From Halobacillus fulvus (lineage in GTDB: Bacteria; Bacillota; Bacilli; Bacillales; Halobacillaceae): a stretch of DNA of 64,000 nt. Both the position numbers and the translations under genes were made by a program. How positions within the stretch are numbered: position 1 is the first letter of the stretch; each line of letters starts with the position of its first letter. Location: positions 584,377 through 648,376 of the forward strand of contig SCFO01000001.1 of NCBI GenBank assembly GCA_004078665.1, in the 5' to 3' direction. Positions 17,059 through 25,450 of the stretch are shown piece after piece. The notes beneath the pieces were generated by a model. That model was not told the DNA's origin, did not search any database, and saw nothing but the letters and a program-made list of their open reading frames with translations.

Positions 17059-17826
17059 TTGTATTTACCAGATTTCAGACTTGAAGGGAAATTAGCGGTC
17101 GTAACCGGAGGGACAAAAGGAATCGGGAGAGCGATCACACTTGCTTTTGCCGAATCCGGAGCAGATGTGATCATCATCGCCCGAAATGAGAAAGAGCTTT
17201 TATCGACAAAACAAGAAGTGGAGTCGTTAGGTCAAAGCGCTTATATCATTAGAAAAGACATTAAAGAATATGAAGAGATCAAAGAAGAAGTGGAAAACAT
17301 TAGAGATGGACGGAACATCCATATTTGGGTGAACAATGCGGGCATCAACATTCGGAGTAAAGCAGAAGATGTGACAGAAGACGAATGGAATGAAATCGTA
17401 GCTATCAATATGAAGAGTGCCTTTTTCCTGTCTCAATATGCCGGATCGATCATGAAGGGGCAAAAGAGCGGAAAAATCATTAACATTTCTTCTGTCGGCG
17501 GCCATATGGCTTTACGGACAGGGGTCGTCTATGCCATGACGAAGAGCGCATTGATCCAGATGACGAAAAACTTGGCGTTGGAGTGGGGGAAATACAACAT
17601 CAACGTAAATGCGATCGGTCCTTGGTATTTCCCGACTTCATTAACCGAACGGTTGTTACAGGATCAAGACTATGTTCAGGATATCCTCGAAAGAACACCA
17701 CTCAAAAGAATTGGTAAATTAGAAGAATTAGCAGGCACTGCTGTTTTCCTTGCTTCTGATGCTGGCAATTATATGACGGGACAAACATTATTTGTAGATG
17801 GAGGTATGACAATTTACGGGTTTTAG
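17059..17826 (+). CDS. SDR family oxidoreductase, gluconate 5-dehydrogenase-like
   Basis: NAD(P)-dependent short-chain dehydrogenase, 255 residues. Cofactor motif TGGTKGIG (about 16-23), NNAG, catalytic serine in NISSVGG and YAMTK (Tyr-x-x-x-Lys), C-terminal FLASDAGNYMTGQTLFVDGG. The N-terminus YLPDFRLEGKLAVVTGG resembles gluconate 5-dehydrogenase and KduD-type enzymes acting on sugar acids, but no sugar-acid genes are nearby, so substrate is open. The start is TTG at 17059 after AAGGAGGAG. It is monocistronic with terminators on both sides. Confidence 0.88.
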   Translation: MYLPDFRLEGKLAVVTGGTKGIGRAITLAFAESGADVIIIARNEKELLSTKQEVESLGQSAYIIRKDIKEYEEIKEEVENIRDGRNIHIWVNNAGINIRSKAEDVTEDEWNEIVAINMKSAFFLSQYAGSIMKGQKSGKIINISSVGGHMALRTGVVYAMTKSALIQMTKNLALEWGKYNINVNAIGPWYFPTSLTERLLQDQDYVQDILERTPLKRIGKLEELAGTAVFLASDAGNYMTGQTLFVDGGMTIYGF

Positions 17827-17838
17827 ATGCCCTGATGG

Positions 17839-17875
17839 AAGAATGAGTTAATCAAATACTCATTCTTCTTTTTTT
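17839..17875 (+). terminator. Terminator after SDR gene
   Basis: AAGAATGAGT (17839-17848) pairs with ACTCATTCTT (17858-17867), followed by CTTTTTTTT. Confidence 0.9.
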
Positions 17876-18138
17876 TGGAAAGGCTCTGCTTGACTCCAGT
17901 ATTGATGTAACAAAAAGGAAATGGAAAGATTGCTTTCCTCTTGTTAGTCAAAACACGTAGGAATGTTCCCGCTCCCCCCAAGCTCTGATATGAAAAACGG
18001 AAACTTTATAGTATCAACATAAACTTTAAAACCTATTTACAAAACATGATTCGTTTCCACTCAGCATATTTTGATTTTTTTCGGAGAACCTATAAAAAAG
18101 GCGTTATTTAATCAGCAGCCGGTAAAAGGAGAGAAACC
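17876..18138. other. Intergenic region before bpsA
   Basis: No gene seen. It holds a broken inverted repeat (TTGACT near 17890 and TAACAA near 17928 against TTGTTAGTCAA near 17941), a repeated AAACTTTA, and an AT-rich stretch before the bpsA ribosome site. I could not identify a convincing sigma-A or ECF promoter, so the control of bpsA remains unread. Confidence 0.4.
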
Positions 18139-19212
18139 ATGGCGTATATCATATCTACTGGAGTAAAAGAAGCAGAGTATTCCTATACCCAAGAAGAAGT
18201 GAGCCGACTTGTACCTGAACTATTCACTATGAAACAAAGTGAAATCAACCGTCTCATGCCTATATTTGAAAACTCTCAGATTGAGAGAAGACAGTTCGCC
18301 GAGAAATTGAATTGGTTTACGCTTGATCATGGTCTTGAAGAACGGAATCGTACTTATATGGAGAAAGCCGTAGCTTATGCTAAAGAAGCGGTTTCGTCCT
18401 GCTTACATCATCCATCGTTTACCGTCCGTCCAAATGAGGTCGATCACATTTTCTTTGTTTCTTCAACAGGCATCGCAACGCCGACAGTGGACACTTTTAT
18501 CATCAACGATCTTGGATTCAATGATTCGATCCGAAGGACGCCTTTATTTGGTCTTGGGTGCGCAGGAGGAACGAGCGGCATCGCAAGAGCATACGAGTGG
18601 CTTAAAGGTAACCCTGATCAAACGGCACTAGTCGTCTGTGTCGAACTGTGCAGTTTGACATTTCAGATGAAAGATTCACGGGTAAGCAATTTTGTTGGAA
18701 GTGCATTATTCGGGGATGGAGCTTCTGCTGTGCTCCTAGCCGGTGAACACTCCTCTTTATTGGAACGGACTTCAGCTGCTGTTAGACTAGACCAATCAAG
18801 TTCAAAAATGAAAAAGGAAAGCATCGATGTCATGGGATGGAAAGTCGTAGATTCGGGCTTTGAAGTTATTTTTAATAAAAGCATCCCGAGACTTGTGAAA
18901 AGCTTCTGGGGTGAGCATATGAGGGAAAGCCTTGAACAAAAACAATGGGAAGCAAGTGACCTTTCCTTCATTGTCGCGCACCCTGGAGGTAGAAAAGTAT
19001 TGGAAGCCTACGATAATACATTGGGTTCAGACAAGCCGCTTCTTGCTTACTCAGAGAAAGTATTGAGAAGTCACGGGAACATGTCATCCCCGACCGTACA
19101 TTTCGTTCTTCATGAAGCAATGAAGCAACGCCAGGATAAAGGGACAAAATCAATGATGACTTCGCTTGGGCCGGGGTTCAGCTCAGAGATCATAAGCTTG
19201 GAGTGGGCATGA
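18139..19212 (+). CDS. bpsA: Type III polyketide synthase (alkylpyrone synthase)
   Basis: Chalcone-synthase-like homodimer that extends fatty acyl-CoA with malonyl-CoA to give alkylpyrones or alkylresorcinol-type lipids. The 357-residue protein keeps the catalytic triad: C141 in GLGCAGGTSG, H281 in VAHPGGRKVLEA and N314 in RSHGNMSSPT. Corresponds to B. subtilis BpsA (BcsA). AAAGGAGAG precedes the ATG. The next gene overlaps its stop codon, matching the known bpsA-bpsB pair. Confidence 0.92.
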   Translation: MAYIISTGVKEAEYSYTQEEVSRLVPELFTMKQSEINRLMPIFENSQIERRQFAEKLNWFTLDHGLEERNRTYMEKAVAYAKEAVSSCLHHPSFTVRPNEVDHIFFVSSTGIATPTVDTFIINDLGFNDSIRRTPLFGLGCAGGTSGIARAYEWLKGNPDQTALVVCVELCSLTFQMKDSRVSNFVGSALFGDGASAVLLAGEHSSLLERTSAAVRLDQSSSKMKKESIDVMGWKVVDSGFEVIFNKSIPRLVKSFWGEHMRESLEQKQWEASDLSFIVAHPGGRKVLEAYDNTLGSDKPLLAYSEKVLRSHGNMSSPTVHFVLHEAMKQRQDKGTKSMMTSLGPGFSSEIISLEWA

Positions 19213-19718
19213 TGGAGCTTATTTTATTAATACTCTTCTTGTTTATTGTTATCCAACGTCTCATGGAATTAGTTGTGGCGAGATCCAATCGTAAATGGAT
19301 GTTACAGCGGGGAGCGATTGAATACGGAGAAGGACATTATGCATTATTCATTGTGTTACATGTCAGTTTTTTTGTTTCGATTCTTTTAGAAAGTTTCTCG
19401 ATTACCTATCCTTATGTCCCATTATTCTGGCCAGCCTTCATCGTTTTTGCCGGATTACAGGTTTTGCGGATCTGGTGCATGACAACATTAGGGAGAAGAT
19501 GGAATACGCGCATCCTCGTTCTTCCTGATGAGAAGCCTGTCCAAAAAGGGCTTTATAAGTATATATCACATCCGAACTACGTGATCGTATTTTTTGAATT
19601 GATTGTCATACCGGTGATGTTCCAGGCTTATGTGACGGCCCTGGTTTTTCCAGCTCTCCACTTGTTAGTGCTCCGAGTGCGAATACCTGTAGAAGAAAAA
19701 GCTCTTCTGAAATCATAA
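19209..19718 (+). CDS. ypbQ: Isoprenylcysteine methyltransferase-like membrane enzyme
   Basis: Integral membrane O-methyltransferase of the ICMT-like family (B. subtilis YpbQ/BpsB), which methylates the alkylpyrones made by the upstream type III PKS. 169 residues with about four TM segments and the SAM-binding C-terminal motif YKYISHPNYVIVFFELIVIP. The ATG at 19209 overlaps the bpsA stop (ATGA), indicating translational coupling; a second ATG at 19212 is equally possible. In B. subtilis dynA follows, whereas here dynA is 27 kb away. Confidence 0.88.
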   Translation: MMELILLILFLFIVIQRLMELVVARSNRKWMLQRGAIEYGEGHYALFIVLHVSFFVSILLESFSITYPYVPLFWPAFIVFAGLQVLRIWCMTTLGRRWNTRILVLPDEKPVQKGLYKYISHPNYVIVFFELIVIPVMFQAYVTALVFPALHLLVLRVRIPVEEKALLKS

Positions 19719-19764
19719 CGGAGCTTTTCTTCATCCATCTCTTTTGATATACTATAAGTAGGAA

Positions 19765-19779
19765 TGAAAATCATTATCA
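19765..19779 (+). promoter_or_regulatory. Fur box
   Basis: TGAAAATCATTATCA matches the 7-1-7 Fur consensus TGATAATNATTATCA at 14 of 15 positions counting the free centre. It lies just downstream of a possible -10 (TATACT, 19748-19753; poor -35 TTTTCT at 19725-19730) and 18 bases before the start of the small membrane gene. Confidence 0.7.
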
Positions 19780-19797
19780 ATTAAAAGGGTGGAGGCC

Positions 19798-19974
19798 ATG
19801 TTTCTTCTTATTACATTCGTTGTGTTCATGTACAGTTGGCTGATGATTTATATTTTGGCTAAATGTGGATCTGAATCAGCCCGATCGGTCATACACGTTG
19901 TAAAACAAAAAAATCTAACCTCCTCTGAAAGTCATAGAAGAGAGTCCTATGAACGGACTATTTCTGCCAGGTGA
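19798..19974 (+). CDS. Small single-pass membrane protein, probably iron-regulated
   Basis: Not recognised. 58 residues: one hydrophobic segment (FLLITFVVFMYSWLMIYILA, about 2-21) and a polar, basic tail (ARSVIHVVKQKN...HRRESYERTISAR). The ATG at 19798 lies 3 bases after a strong GGGTGGAGG, which is tight; the in-frame GTG at 19789 overlaps that site. A Fur box lies just upstream and a terminator overlaps the stop codon, so it appears to be its own transcription unit. A role in iron stress is inference from the operator alone. Confidence 0.65.
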   Translation: MFLLITFVVFMYSWLMIYILAKCGSESARSVIHVVKQKNLTSSESHRRESYERTISAR

Positions 19975-19996
19975 ACCCCACCTGGCATTTATTTTT
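19965..19996 (+). terminator. Terminator overlapping the small membrane gene stop
   Basis: TGCCAGGTG (19965-19973) pairs with CACCTGGCA (19979-19987), followed by TTTATTTTTG. Confidence 0.85.
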
Positions 19997-20068
19997 GTTA
20001 TAATGAATAACTGAGAAATATGTCGAAATGAGTAGAGGAGACCGTTTACTGAAAATAAGGAGTTTTGT

Positions 20069-20359
20069 ATGAGAAAAAATTATGGTTTGGGTTATTTTCT
20101 TGAAGATCTTTGGGCCAAAGGCTTTAAGTTAAGTGATGAACATATCCGGTTCATTTACTTTGGCAAGAACTCAACGAACGCATCCGAATGGAAAACGATT
20201 ATAGCCGTCAAGACGACTTTAAAATTCCAGCAGCAATTCGATCCCAGCTTTTTCATCAGTGTCCTCGAGCATATCACCAAGAAAGAAATACGATCCAAGC
20301 GCCAAGCCTACGCTTCTTTGGAAGCAAAAGGTCTGTCGGCAAACAGATTGATAAAATAA
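20069..20359 (+). CDS. Hypothetical protein, 96 aa
   Basis: Not recognised. Mixed-charge cytoplasmic protein with an aromatic N-terminal half (YGLGYFLEDLWAKGFKLSDEHIRFIYFG) and a basic helical C-terminal half (ITKKEIRSKRQAYASLEAKGLSANRLIK). No TM segment or metal motif. AAGGAG is 8 bases before the ATG, TATAAT lies at 19999-20004 (no matching -35), and a terminator follows. It converges on ypeP. Confidence 0.6.
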   Translation: MRKNYGLGYFLEDLWAKGFKLSDEHIRFIYFGKNSTNASEWKTIIAVKTTLKFQQQFDPSFFISVLEHITKKEIRSKRQAYASLEAKGLSANRLIK

Positions 20360-20399
20360 AAACCAGGCACCGTATGGTTACGGGGACCTGGTTTCTTTT
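20360..20399 (+). terminator. Terminator between hypothetical gene and ypeP
   Basis: AAACCAGG (20360-20367) pairs with CCTGGTTT (20387-20394), with a smaller CCGTA/TACGG pairing inside, then CTTTTA. The 3' end of ypeP on the other strand lies within it. Confidence 0.7.
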
Positions 20400-20779
20400 A
20401 TCAGTCTATTTCTGGCAATTTGATCGGCCTGTTTATTGCTTTTTTCCGGTATCCATTTATAAAAAACGAAGGGGAAGTATTGTTCAAGCTCTTTCACCTT
20501 CTCAAGATAGGGCATAAAGAGTCTATTTTTAGTATATCGGCTATCGAGCGTATCCACTGTAACTTTAGAATCAGATCGGATGGATATCACTTGGCCTGCA
20601 TACTGCTCTTTGCATAATTCAAGTGCATGAATGACAGCAGTGAATTCAGCTTCATGGTTGGAGAGTTCTCCAAGAAAAAAGCTGTACTCGGAAAAAACAT
20701 TTCCATTTTTAATGACAATTCCAGCTGTGCATATGCCCGGATTACCTAAGGCAGCAGCATCTGTGTAGACCGTAATCAT
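20378..20779 (-). CDS. ypeP: Ribonuclease HI family protein (YpeP-like)
   Basis: RNase H-fold protein of 133 residues. All four acidic positions of the RNase HI active site appear in order: D in VYTDAAA, E in NHEAEFTAV, D in RSDSKVTVD and D in NKQADQIAR, so catalytic activity on RNA-DNA hybrids is possible, although in B. subtilis YpeP has been considered weak or inactive. The start is ATG at 20779 behind AAAGGAGTG, better than the upstream TTG at 20803 that overlaps ypdP. It lies 13 bases after ypdP, hence under the same preQ1 riboswitch transcript. Confidence 0.82.
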   Translation of the reverse strand: MITVYTDAAALGNPGICTAGIVIKNGNVFSEYSFFLGELSNHEAEFTAVIHALELCKEQYAGQVISIRSDSKVTVDTLDSRYTKNRLFMPYLEKVKELEQYFPFVFYKWIPEKSNKQADQIARNRLIKETRSP

Positions 20780-20792
20780 CGTTCCCACTCCT

Positions 20793-21473
20793 TTAGGATT
20801 CAAGTTTTCGGAATCGCTTTGCTACATATAAAAACGGAGTATCGAGGGCGGCTACGATAAATTTAATAAAATACGTTGTGATGAAAATCTCGAGCCATAT
20901 ATCCACCGGGTATACCCCGTAAAATGCAATTCCGCAGAAAATGGCGCTATCTAATAATTGACTGACCATCGTACTTCCGTTATTTCTGATCCAAAGAGTG
21001 CGATCGCTTTTGAACACCATCTTCAATTTCGAATATAACCACACATCAAAATATTGACTGACAATATAGGCGGTTAAACTTCCTATTGCGATAGATGGGA
21101 CAATACCAAACAATGTTTCCATTGCCGGCTGGGCGATATCCTGCTCTCCAGGAGTGAAGCGGAGAGCCATCTGCATGATGACGGTCATGAGAATGAGGGA
21201 AGCAAAGCCCATCCAGACAGCCTTTTTGGCGTCTTTCTTTCCGTAATTCTCATTCAGAATATCCGTCGCTAGAAAAGCGGTCCCATATATAATATTCCCC
21301 AAGGTAGCAGTGAGTCCAAACAATTCGATTGTTTTGACGACCTGGATATTGGCAATTACCGTAGACATGCCGATCCAGACGAACAGCCCTGGCTTTCCGA
21401 AAAGCCGGTACATTCCTAATAAAAGACTGAAGTTGACAAGTGCAAATATAATCCATAACCATTCGTTACTCAA
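20793..21473 (-). CDS. ypdP: Queuosine precursor transporter (VUT family)
   Basis: Membrane protein of the YhhQ/DUF165 family that imports preQ0/preQ1-type precursors for queuosine modification of tRNA. 226 residues with about six TM segments and family motifs ATDILNENYGKKDAKKAVW, RFTPGEQDIAQPAMETLFG and YIVSQYFDVWLY. The start is TTG at 21473, 7 bases after AGGAGGA; the frame continues upstream into the riboswitch and is not coding there. The preQ1-I aptamer directly upstream independently supports the substrate. Confidence 0.9.
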   Translation of the reverse strand: MSNEWLWIIFALVNFSLLLGMYRLFGKPGLFVWIGMSTVIANIQVVKTIELFGLTATLGNIIYGTAFLATDILNENYGKKDAKKAVWMGFASLILMTVIMQMALRFTPGEQDIAQPAMETLFGIVPSIAIGSLTAYIVSQYFDVWLYSKLKMVFKSDRTLWIRNNGSTMVSQLLDSAIFCGIAFYGVYPVDIWLEIFITTYFIKFIVAALDTPFLYVAKRFRKLES

Positions 21474-21484
21474 TGATGTATCCT

Positions 21485-21520
21485 CCTTAGTTTTGGTAAC
21501 GCGGGAGTTCGCGAACCGCG
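21485..21520 (-). promoter_or_regulatory. preQ1-I riboswitch containing the ypdP Shine-Dalgarno
   Basis: On the minus strand CGCGG (21520-21516) pairs with CCGCG (21504-21500), enclosing the loop TTCGCGAACTC, followed by the A-rich tail and CTAAGG (21490-21485). This is the preQ1-I H-type pseudoknot layout. The CTAAGG end runs into AGGAGG, so ligand binding should hide the ribosome site: a translational off switch. Confidence 0.9.
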
Positions 21521-21549
21521 CTGCATCACAATTTAACCAACAGCCTCTA

Positions 21550-21578
21550 ATTATACGATGCGGCCACCAAGTTTTCAA
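21550..21578 (-). promoter_or_regulatory. Promoter of ypdP-ypeP
   Basis: Minus strand TTGAAA (21578-21573), 17-base spacer, TATAAT (21555-21550). Transcription would start near 21543, about 23 bases before the preQ1 aptamer. Confidence 0.8.
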
Positions 21579-21638
21579 TGAAGAAAAAAATCATAAAAAA
21601 ACGGCAACCGATTAGGTTGCCGTACAATCGTTGGTTAT

Positions 21639-21839
21639 TTATGCTTTCACAACGTTAGCCGCTTGCGGGCCACGGTCGCCTTCTACAATTTCAAAAGTTA
21701 CGGCTTGACCTTCTTCAAGGGATTTGAAACCTTCTTCTTGAATCGCAGAAAAGTGAACGAATACATCATTTCCACCTTCGACTTGAATGAAACCATAACC
21801 TTTTTCTGCGTTAAACCATTTTACAGTACCGTTTTCCAT
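21639..21839 (-). CDS. cspD: Cold-shock protein, CspA family
   Basis: 66-residue OB-fold single-stranded RNA/DNA chaperone with intact RNP1 (KGYGFIQV) and RNP2 (VFVHFSAI). Ribosome site AGGAGGAATT. The second csp gene at 50965 encodes a nearly identical protein ([17 protein letters not shown] versus [17 protein letters not shown]). The assignment to cspD rather than cspB/C is uncertain. It is transcribed from a strong promoter through a leader of about 155 bases with attenuator-like hairpins. Confidence 0.93.
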   Translation of the reverse strand: MENGTVKWFNAEKGYGFIQVEGGNDVFVHFSAIQEEGFKSLEEGQAVTFEIVEGDRGPQAANVVKA

Positions 21840-21909
21840 GATTTAATTCCTCCTAAAAACTTTCACGTAAAACGTGGGTTTTACAAATAAAAAGTACAAA
21901 CCATAAAAA

Positions 21910-21980
21910 AACTCCCATAGGGCTGCGGAATGATAAATACCGAGCACTGCTATGGGAGTTACTTGTCATTTATGATTCCG
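21910..21980 (-). promoter_or_regulatory. Attenuator-like leader of csp
   Basis: On the minus strand AACTCCCATAG (21960-21950) pairs with CTATGGGAGTT (21920-21910) and a run of seven T follows (to 21905), a full intrinsic terminator 65 bases before the gene. A competing pairing joins CGGAATCATAAAT (21980-21968) with ATTTATCATTCCG (21938-21926), 12 of 13 matched. The arms interlock, so both stems cannot form as simple hairpins together. Confidence 0.7.
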
Positions 21981-22002
21981 AACTAAATATTTGCTTATCC
22001 CT

Positions 22003-22031
22003 AATATATCGTATGAAAAAAACATCGTCAA
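22003..22031 (-). promoter_or_regulatory. Promoter of csp leader
   Basis: Minus strand TTGACG (22031-22026), 17-base spacer, TATATT (22008-22003). Start near 21996, giving a leader of about 155 bases. Confidence 0.75.
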
Positions 22032-22165
22032 CAATCAGTTATACTTTCCGATTATTCATTATCAGAAAAGTTAATCTTCTATCCGATCTGCAGACTAAAG
22101 GAGAATTAAAGCGCTCCATCATGTACAATAAATGTAAAGAAAAATGTGGAAAGGGAGTCATGCAC

Positions 22166-23836
22166 ATGAAATCAGATATTGAAATCGCCTTGGAAGCAGA
22201 GATGAAACCAATTGGAGAAATTGCCAGTCAATTAAACCTTGCAAGCGAGGACTACGAACCATACGGACATTACAAAGCGAAACTGTCTGATCACTTATTA
22301 CAGAAGCTCTCAGGACGTCCCAATGGGAAAATCATTCTCACAACATCGATCAACCCGACCCCCGCGGGAGAAGGGAAGTCGACGGTTACGGTCGGTTTGG
22401 GACAAGCGCTCAACCGTATCGGAAAGAAAGCGATCATCGCTCTTCGGGAACCTTCATTAGGCCCGACGATGGGGATCAAGGGAGGGGCTGCTGGTGGCGG
22501 CTACTCCCAAGTTGTCCCGATGGAAGAGATCAATCTTCACTTTACCGGAGACCTTCATGCGATTACGACGGCGAATAATGCGTTATCTGCTTTTATCGAC
22601 AACCACATCCATCAAGGAAACGAATTAAATATTGATCCGCGTAGAATTGAGTGGAAGCGTGTACTCGATATCAATGATCGGGCATTGAGACAAGTTGTGG
22701 TCGGTTTAGGAGGAGCTGTAAAAGGTGTCCCGCGTGAGGATCAGTTTACGATTACCGTCGCCTCTGAGATCATGGCTGTTCTATGCTTGGCGAATGACCT
22801 GGAGGATTTGAAAGAGAGACTGGCGAAGATCGTCATCGGCTATACGTATGAGAAAGAACCAGTGACAGTAGCAGCGCTCGGTTTTGAAGGTGCTCTTACG
22901 TTGTTATTAAAAGATGCCATGAAGCCGAATCTTGTCCAGACACTGGAAAACACACCTGCAATCATACATGGCGGACCGTTTGCCAACATTGCGCACGGCT
23001 GTAACAGTGTGATTGCCACAAGCGTCGCTTCAAAACTCGGAGATTACGTTGTCACGGAATCCGGCTTTGGTGCGGATCTAGGTGCTGAGAAATTTCTCAA
23101 CATCAAAACGAGGGCCGGCGATTTTGAACCAGACGCCATCGTCATCGTCGCAACGATCCGAGCATTAAAAATGCATGGCGGGGTAGCGAAAGATCAGTTA
23201 GAGACAGAAAATATCGAAGCATTGAAAAAAGGGCTAGCGAATTTGAAAAAACATATTGAAACCATCGAGCAGTTCCAATTGCCTTTTGTTGTGGCGATCA
23301 ATAAATTTCCTGCTGATACGGAAAATGAAGTACAAGCTTTGACGACATGGTGTGAAGAGAACGATGCCCCCGTTTCACTCGTCGACGTCTTCGCTCAGGG
23401 AGGAGAGGGCGGACTTGACCTTGCCGAAAAGGTGATGGAGATTTGTGAAAACAAACAGTCTCAACTAGCCTATACTTATGATTTGAACGATTCCATTGAA
23501 GAGAAAATCGATAAGATTGCCTCCCGTATTTATGGAGCAGACGGTGTCGAGTTTTCTTCGAAAGCGAAGAAACAACTGAAGCAATTCAAGGAACTAGGAT
23601 ATGACAACCTGCCGATTTGTATGGCCAAAACGCAGTATTCCCTGTCAGATGACCCATCCAAATTAGGGCGTCCGACTTCTTTTACGATCACGGTCAAAGA
23701 ATTCAGAGCCTCAATAGGAGCCGGGTTTATCGTTGCTTTGACGGGTGATGTCATGACGATGCCGGGACTTCCTAAAAAACCTGCAGCATTGAACATGGAT
23801 GTGACAAAGGAAGGCGTCGTGAAGGGACTGTTTTAA
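22166..23836 (+). CDS. fhs: Formate--tetrahydrofolate ligase
   Basis: ATP-dependent enzyme that makes 10-formyl-tetrahydrofolate, feeding purine and formyl-Met synthesis. 556 residues, standard length. ATP site [14 protein letters not shown] near residue 70, followed by [19 protein letters not shown] and the folate region; C-terminal [13 protein letters not shown]. The start is ATG at 22166, 8 bases after AAGGGAG. The frame stays open upstream to 22013, but that stretch overlaps the divergent csp promoter. Together with thyA and dfrA it makes folate metabolism a theme of this region. Confidence 0.95.
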   Translation: MKSDIEIALEAEMKPIGEIASQLNLASEDYEPYGHYKAKLSDHLLQKLSGRPNGKIILTTSINPTPAGEGKSTVTVGLGQALNRIGKKAIIALREPSLGPTMGIKGGAAGGGYSQVVPMEEINLHFTGDLHAITTANNALSAFIDNHIHQGNELNIDPRRIEWKRVLDINDRALRQVVVGLGGAVKGVPREDQFTITVASEIMAVLCLANDLEDLKERLAKIVIGYTYEKEPVTVAALGFEGALTLLLKDAMKPNLVQTLENTPAIIHGGPFANIAHGCNSVIATSVASKLGDYVVTESGFGADLGAEKFLNIKTRAGDFEPDAIVIVATIRALKMHGGVAKDQLETENIEALKKGLANLKKHIETIEQFQLPFVVAINKFPADTENEVQALTTWCEENDAPVSLVDVFAQGGEGGLDLAEKVMEICENKQSQLAYTYDLNDSIEEKIDKIASRIYGADGVEFSSKAKKQLKQFKELGYDNLPICMAKTQYSLSDDPSKLGRPTSFTITVKEFRASIGAGFIVALTGDVMTMPGLPKKPAALNMDVTKEGVVKGLF

Positions 23837-23863
23837 GAGGTAAAGGGAACTTTGTTTATGTTT

Positions 23864-23900
23864 AAAACTAGAAGACATATTGTCTTCTAGTTTTTTATTG
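23864..23900 (+). terminator. Terminator after fhs
   Basis: AAAACTAGAAGACA (23864-23877) pairs perfectly with TGTCTTCTAGTTTT (23881-23894), loop TAT, followed by TTATT. Confidence 0.9.
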
Positions 23901-23969
23901 TATGGAGTGAATCCGAAAGCCGCTTTTGGTAGAATGACAGTACGTACATATTTGAAGGGAGGAATCGGT

Positions 23970-24824
23970 GTGGGGATTGATATTGGCTTAACCGGATGGG
24001 GAGACCATCCCTCATTATACGCTGGACAATCCAAATCTTCTGAAAAGCTTGAAGAGTATGCTTCTCATTTTCCAGTAGTGGAAGTCGATACAGCTTTTTA
24101 CGCCGTCCAGCCTCCGTCCCATTACGAAAAATGGATGAGGCAGACGCCTGACTCTTTTTCGTTCGTAATTAAAGCTTTCAGTGGACTGACGGGTCATGAC
24201 CGGGAGACGCGTTCCATTCAAGAAGCTAAGGAATTAATGAAACGCTATGAAGAATCCATCCAACCCGTTGTGGAGGGAGAAAGATTAAAAGCCTTGCTCT
24301 TTCAGTTTCCTCCCTGGTTTGATGTCCGAAAGCAGCATATTCAAAAGCTAAGGCTGATAAGGGAATGGCTCCACGATTACCCGCTTGCTTTGGAATTTCG
24401 GAACCGGACATGGTTCGAAGGTCCATACAGGGAGCAGACACTCGATTTCATGAAGGAGGGGCAATGGATTCATACCATTTGCGATGAACCACAGGCAGGA
24501 GAGGGGTCTGTACCTAGAGTTCTGGTCCCCACCCATCCTGAGAAGACCTTAGTACGTTTCCACGGCAGGAATGTCCACGGGTGGAACAAAAATGGCAACA
24601 AAGACTGGAGAAAAGTGCGGTTTCTCTATCGATATAACGAAGAAGAATTACAAGAATGGGCCGATCGGATTGATGAGCTGAAAGCAAAGACTCCGGACAT
24701 CACGCTTTTATTTAATAACAATTCAGGTGGCGATGCAGCGGCCAACGCGAAACAGATGCAATCCATTCTCGGCATCAACTATTCAGACTTGAATCCTCGG
24801 CAAATGGATTTATTTAATTTGTAG
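23970..24824 (+). CDS. yunF: DUF72 family protein (YunF/YecE-like)
   Basis: 284-residue TIM-barrel-like protein of the DUF72 family; biochemical role unknown. Hallmarks: MGIDIGLTGWGDHPSLY at the start, FPVVEVDTAFYAVQP, LLFQFPPWFDV, ALEFRNRTWF, VRFHGRN and a C-terminal LFNNNSGGDAAANA. The start is GTG at 23970 after GGGAGG; it gives the family's usual N-terminus, and upstream codons overlap the fhs terminator. The HD hydrolase gene begins 9 bases after its stop, suggesting one operon. Confidence 0.87.
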   Translation: MGIDIGLTGWGDHPSLYAGQSKSSEKLEEYASHFPVVEVDTAFYAVQPPSHYEKWMRQTPDSFSFVIKAFSGLTGHDRETRSIQEAKELMKRYEESIQPVVEGERLKALLFQFPPWFDVRKQHIQKLRLIREWLHDYPLALEFRNRTWFEGPYREQTLDFMKEGQWIHTICDEPQAGEGSVPRVLVPTHPEKTLVRFHGRNVHGWNKNGNKDWRKVRFLYRYNEEELQEWADRIDELKAKTPDITLLFNNNSGGDAAANAKQMQSILGINYSDLNPRQMDLFNL

Positions 24825-24833
24825 GAGAGACTT

Positions 24834-25436
24834 ATGGACAAAAACAAAGCGCTAAAAGATGTGCAGCATTTTATTCAGAGTACTTTTGATAAAGATGTAA
24901 GCGGTCATGGATATGATCACATGAAAAGGGTCGCCCTATGGTCGAAAAAGATCGCGTGTAAGGAAGGAGCGGACCCTTTTCTTGCGGAAGTCACAGGCTG
25001 GCTTCACGATGTAGGGGATGAAAAGCTTTTCGACCACCCTGAAGATGCAGAACGACAGCTCCGAAAGCTTCTTCTAGACATTGGGTTGACGGCATCTGCC
25101 ATTCATGAGGTCGAGGACGCTATCGCTTCCGTTTCTTTTCGAAAAGGCATGATTCCTAATTGTTTATTAGGCAAAGTCGTTCAGGATGCGGATCGTCTGG
25201 ATGCGGTTGGCGCAATCGGCATTGCCAGAACATTTGCCTACGGGGGAGCGAATCAGCAGATGATCGATGGCGAAAAGGGGGACCGCACTTCCATCCAGCA
25301 TTTCTACGATAAAATGCTGAAAATTAAAGGCAAAATGAACACAGATTCGGGGAGAGAAGAAGCCCACCGTCGCCATCTGTTTATGGAAGAATTTTTAAAC
25401 CAATATGAACGTGAGCAGAATACAGCAAAAAATTAG
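24834..25436 (+). CDS. ypgQ: HD-domain phosphohydrolase (YpgQ/YedJ-like)
   Basis: Metal-dependent phosphohydrolase, 200 residues. HD residues: H at [12 protein letters not shown] in GWLHDVGD and the distal D in [24 protein letters not shown]. The C-terminal [18 protein letters not shown] is typical for the subgroup. The B. subtilis homologue has been described as a nucleoside/deoxynucleoside triphosphate pyrophosphohydrolase, which would suit the adjacent thyA-dfrA nucleotide genes. GGAGAG precedes the ATG; thyA starts 14 bases after the stop. Confidence 0.87.
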   Translation: MDKNKALKDVQHFIQSTFDKDVSGHGYDHMKRVALWSKKIACKEGADPFLAEVTGWLHDVGDEKLFDHPEDAERQLRKLLLDIGLTASAIHEVEDAIASVSFRKGMIPNCLLGKVVQDADRLDAVGAIGIARTFAYGGANQQMIDGEKGDRTSIQHFYDKMLKIKGKMNTDSGREEAHRRHLFMEEFLNQYEREQNTAKN

Positions 25437-25450
25437 GAGGTTTGCACATC

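Noticed and set aside
17890-17951. Broken inverted repeat as a riboswitch
   Set aside because: Arms are interrupted by an 11-base bulge, no known aptamer motif is present and there is no T-run or hidden ribosome site.
22013-22165. N-terminal extension of fhs by 51 codons
   Set aside because: It overlaps the divergent csp promoter, has no ribosome site, and the family starts near [11 protein letters not shown] at 22166 has AAGGGAG at the right distance.
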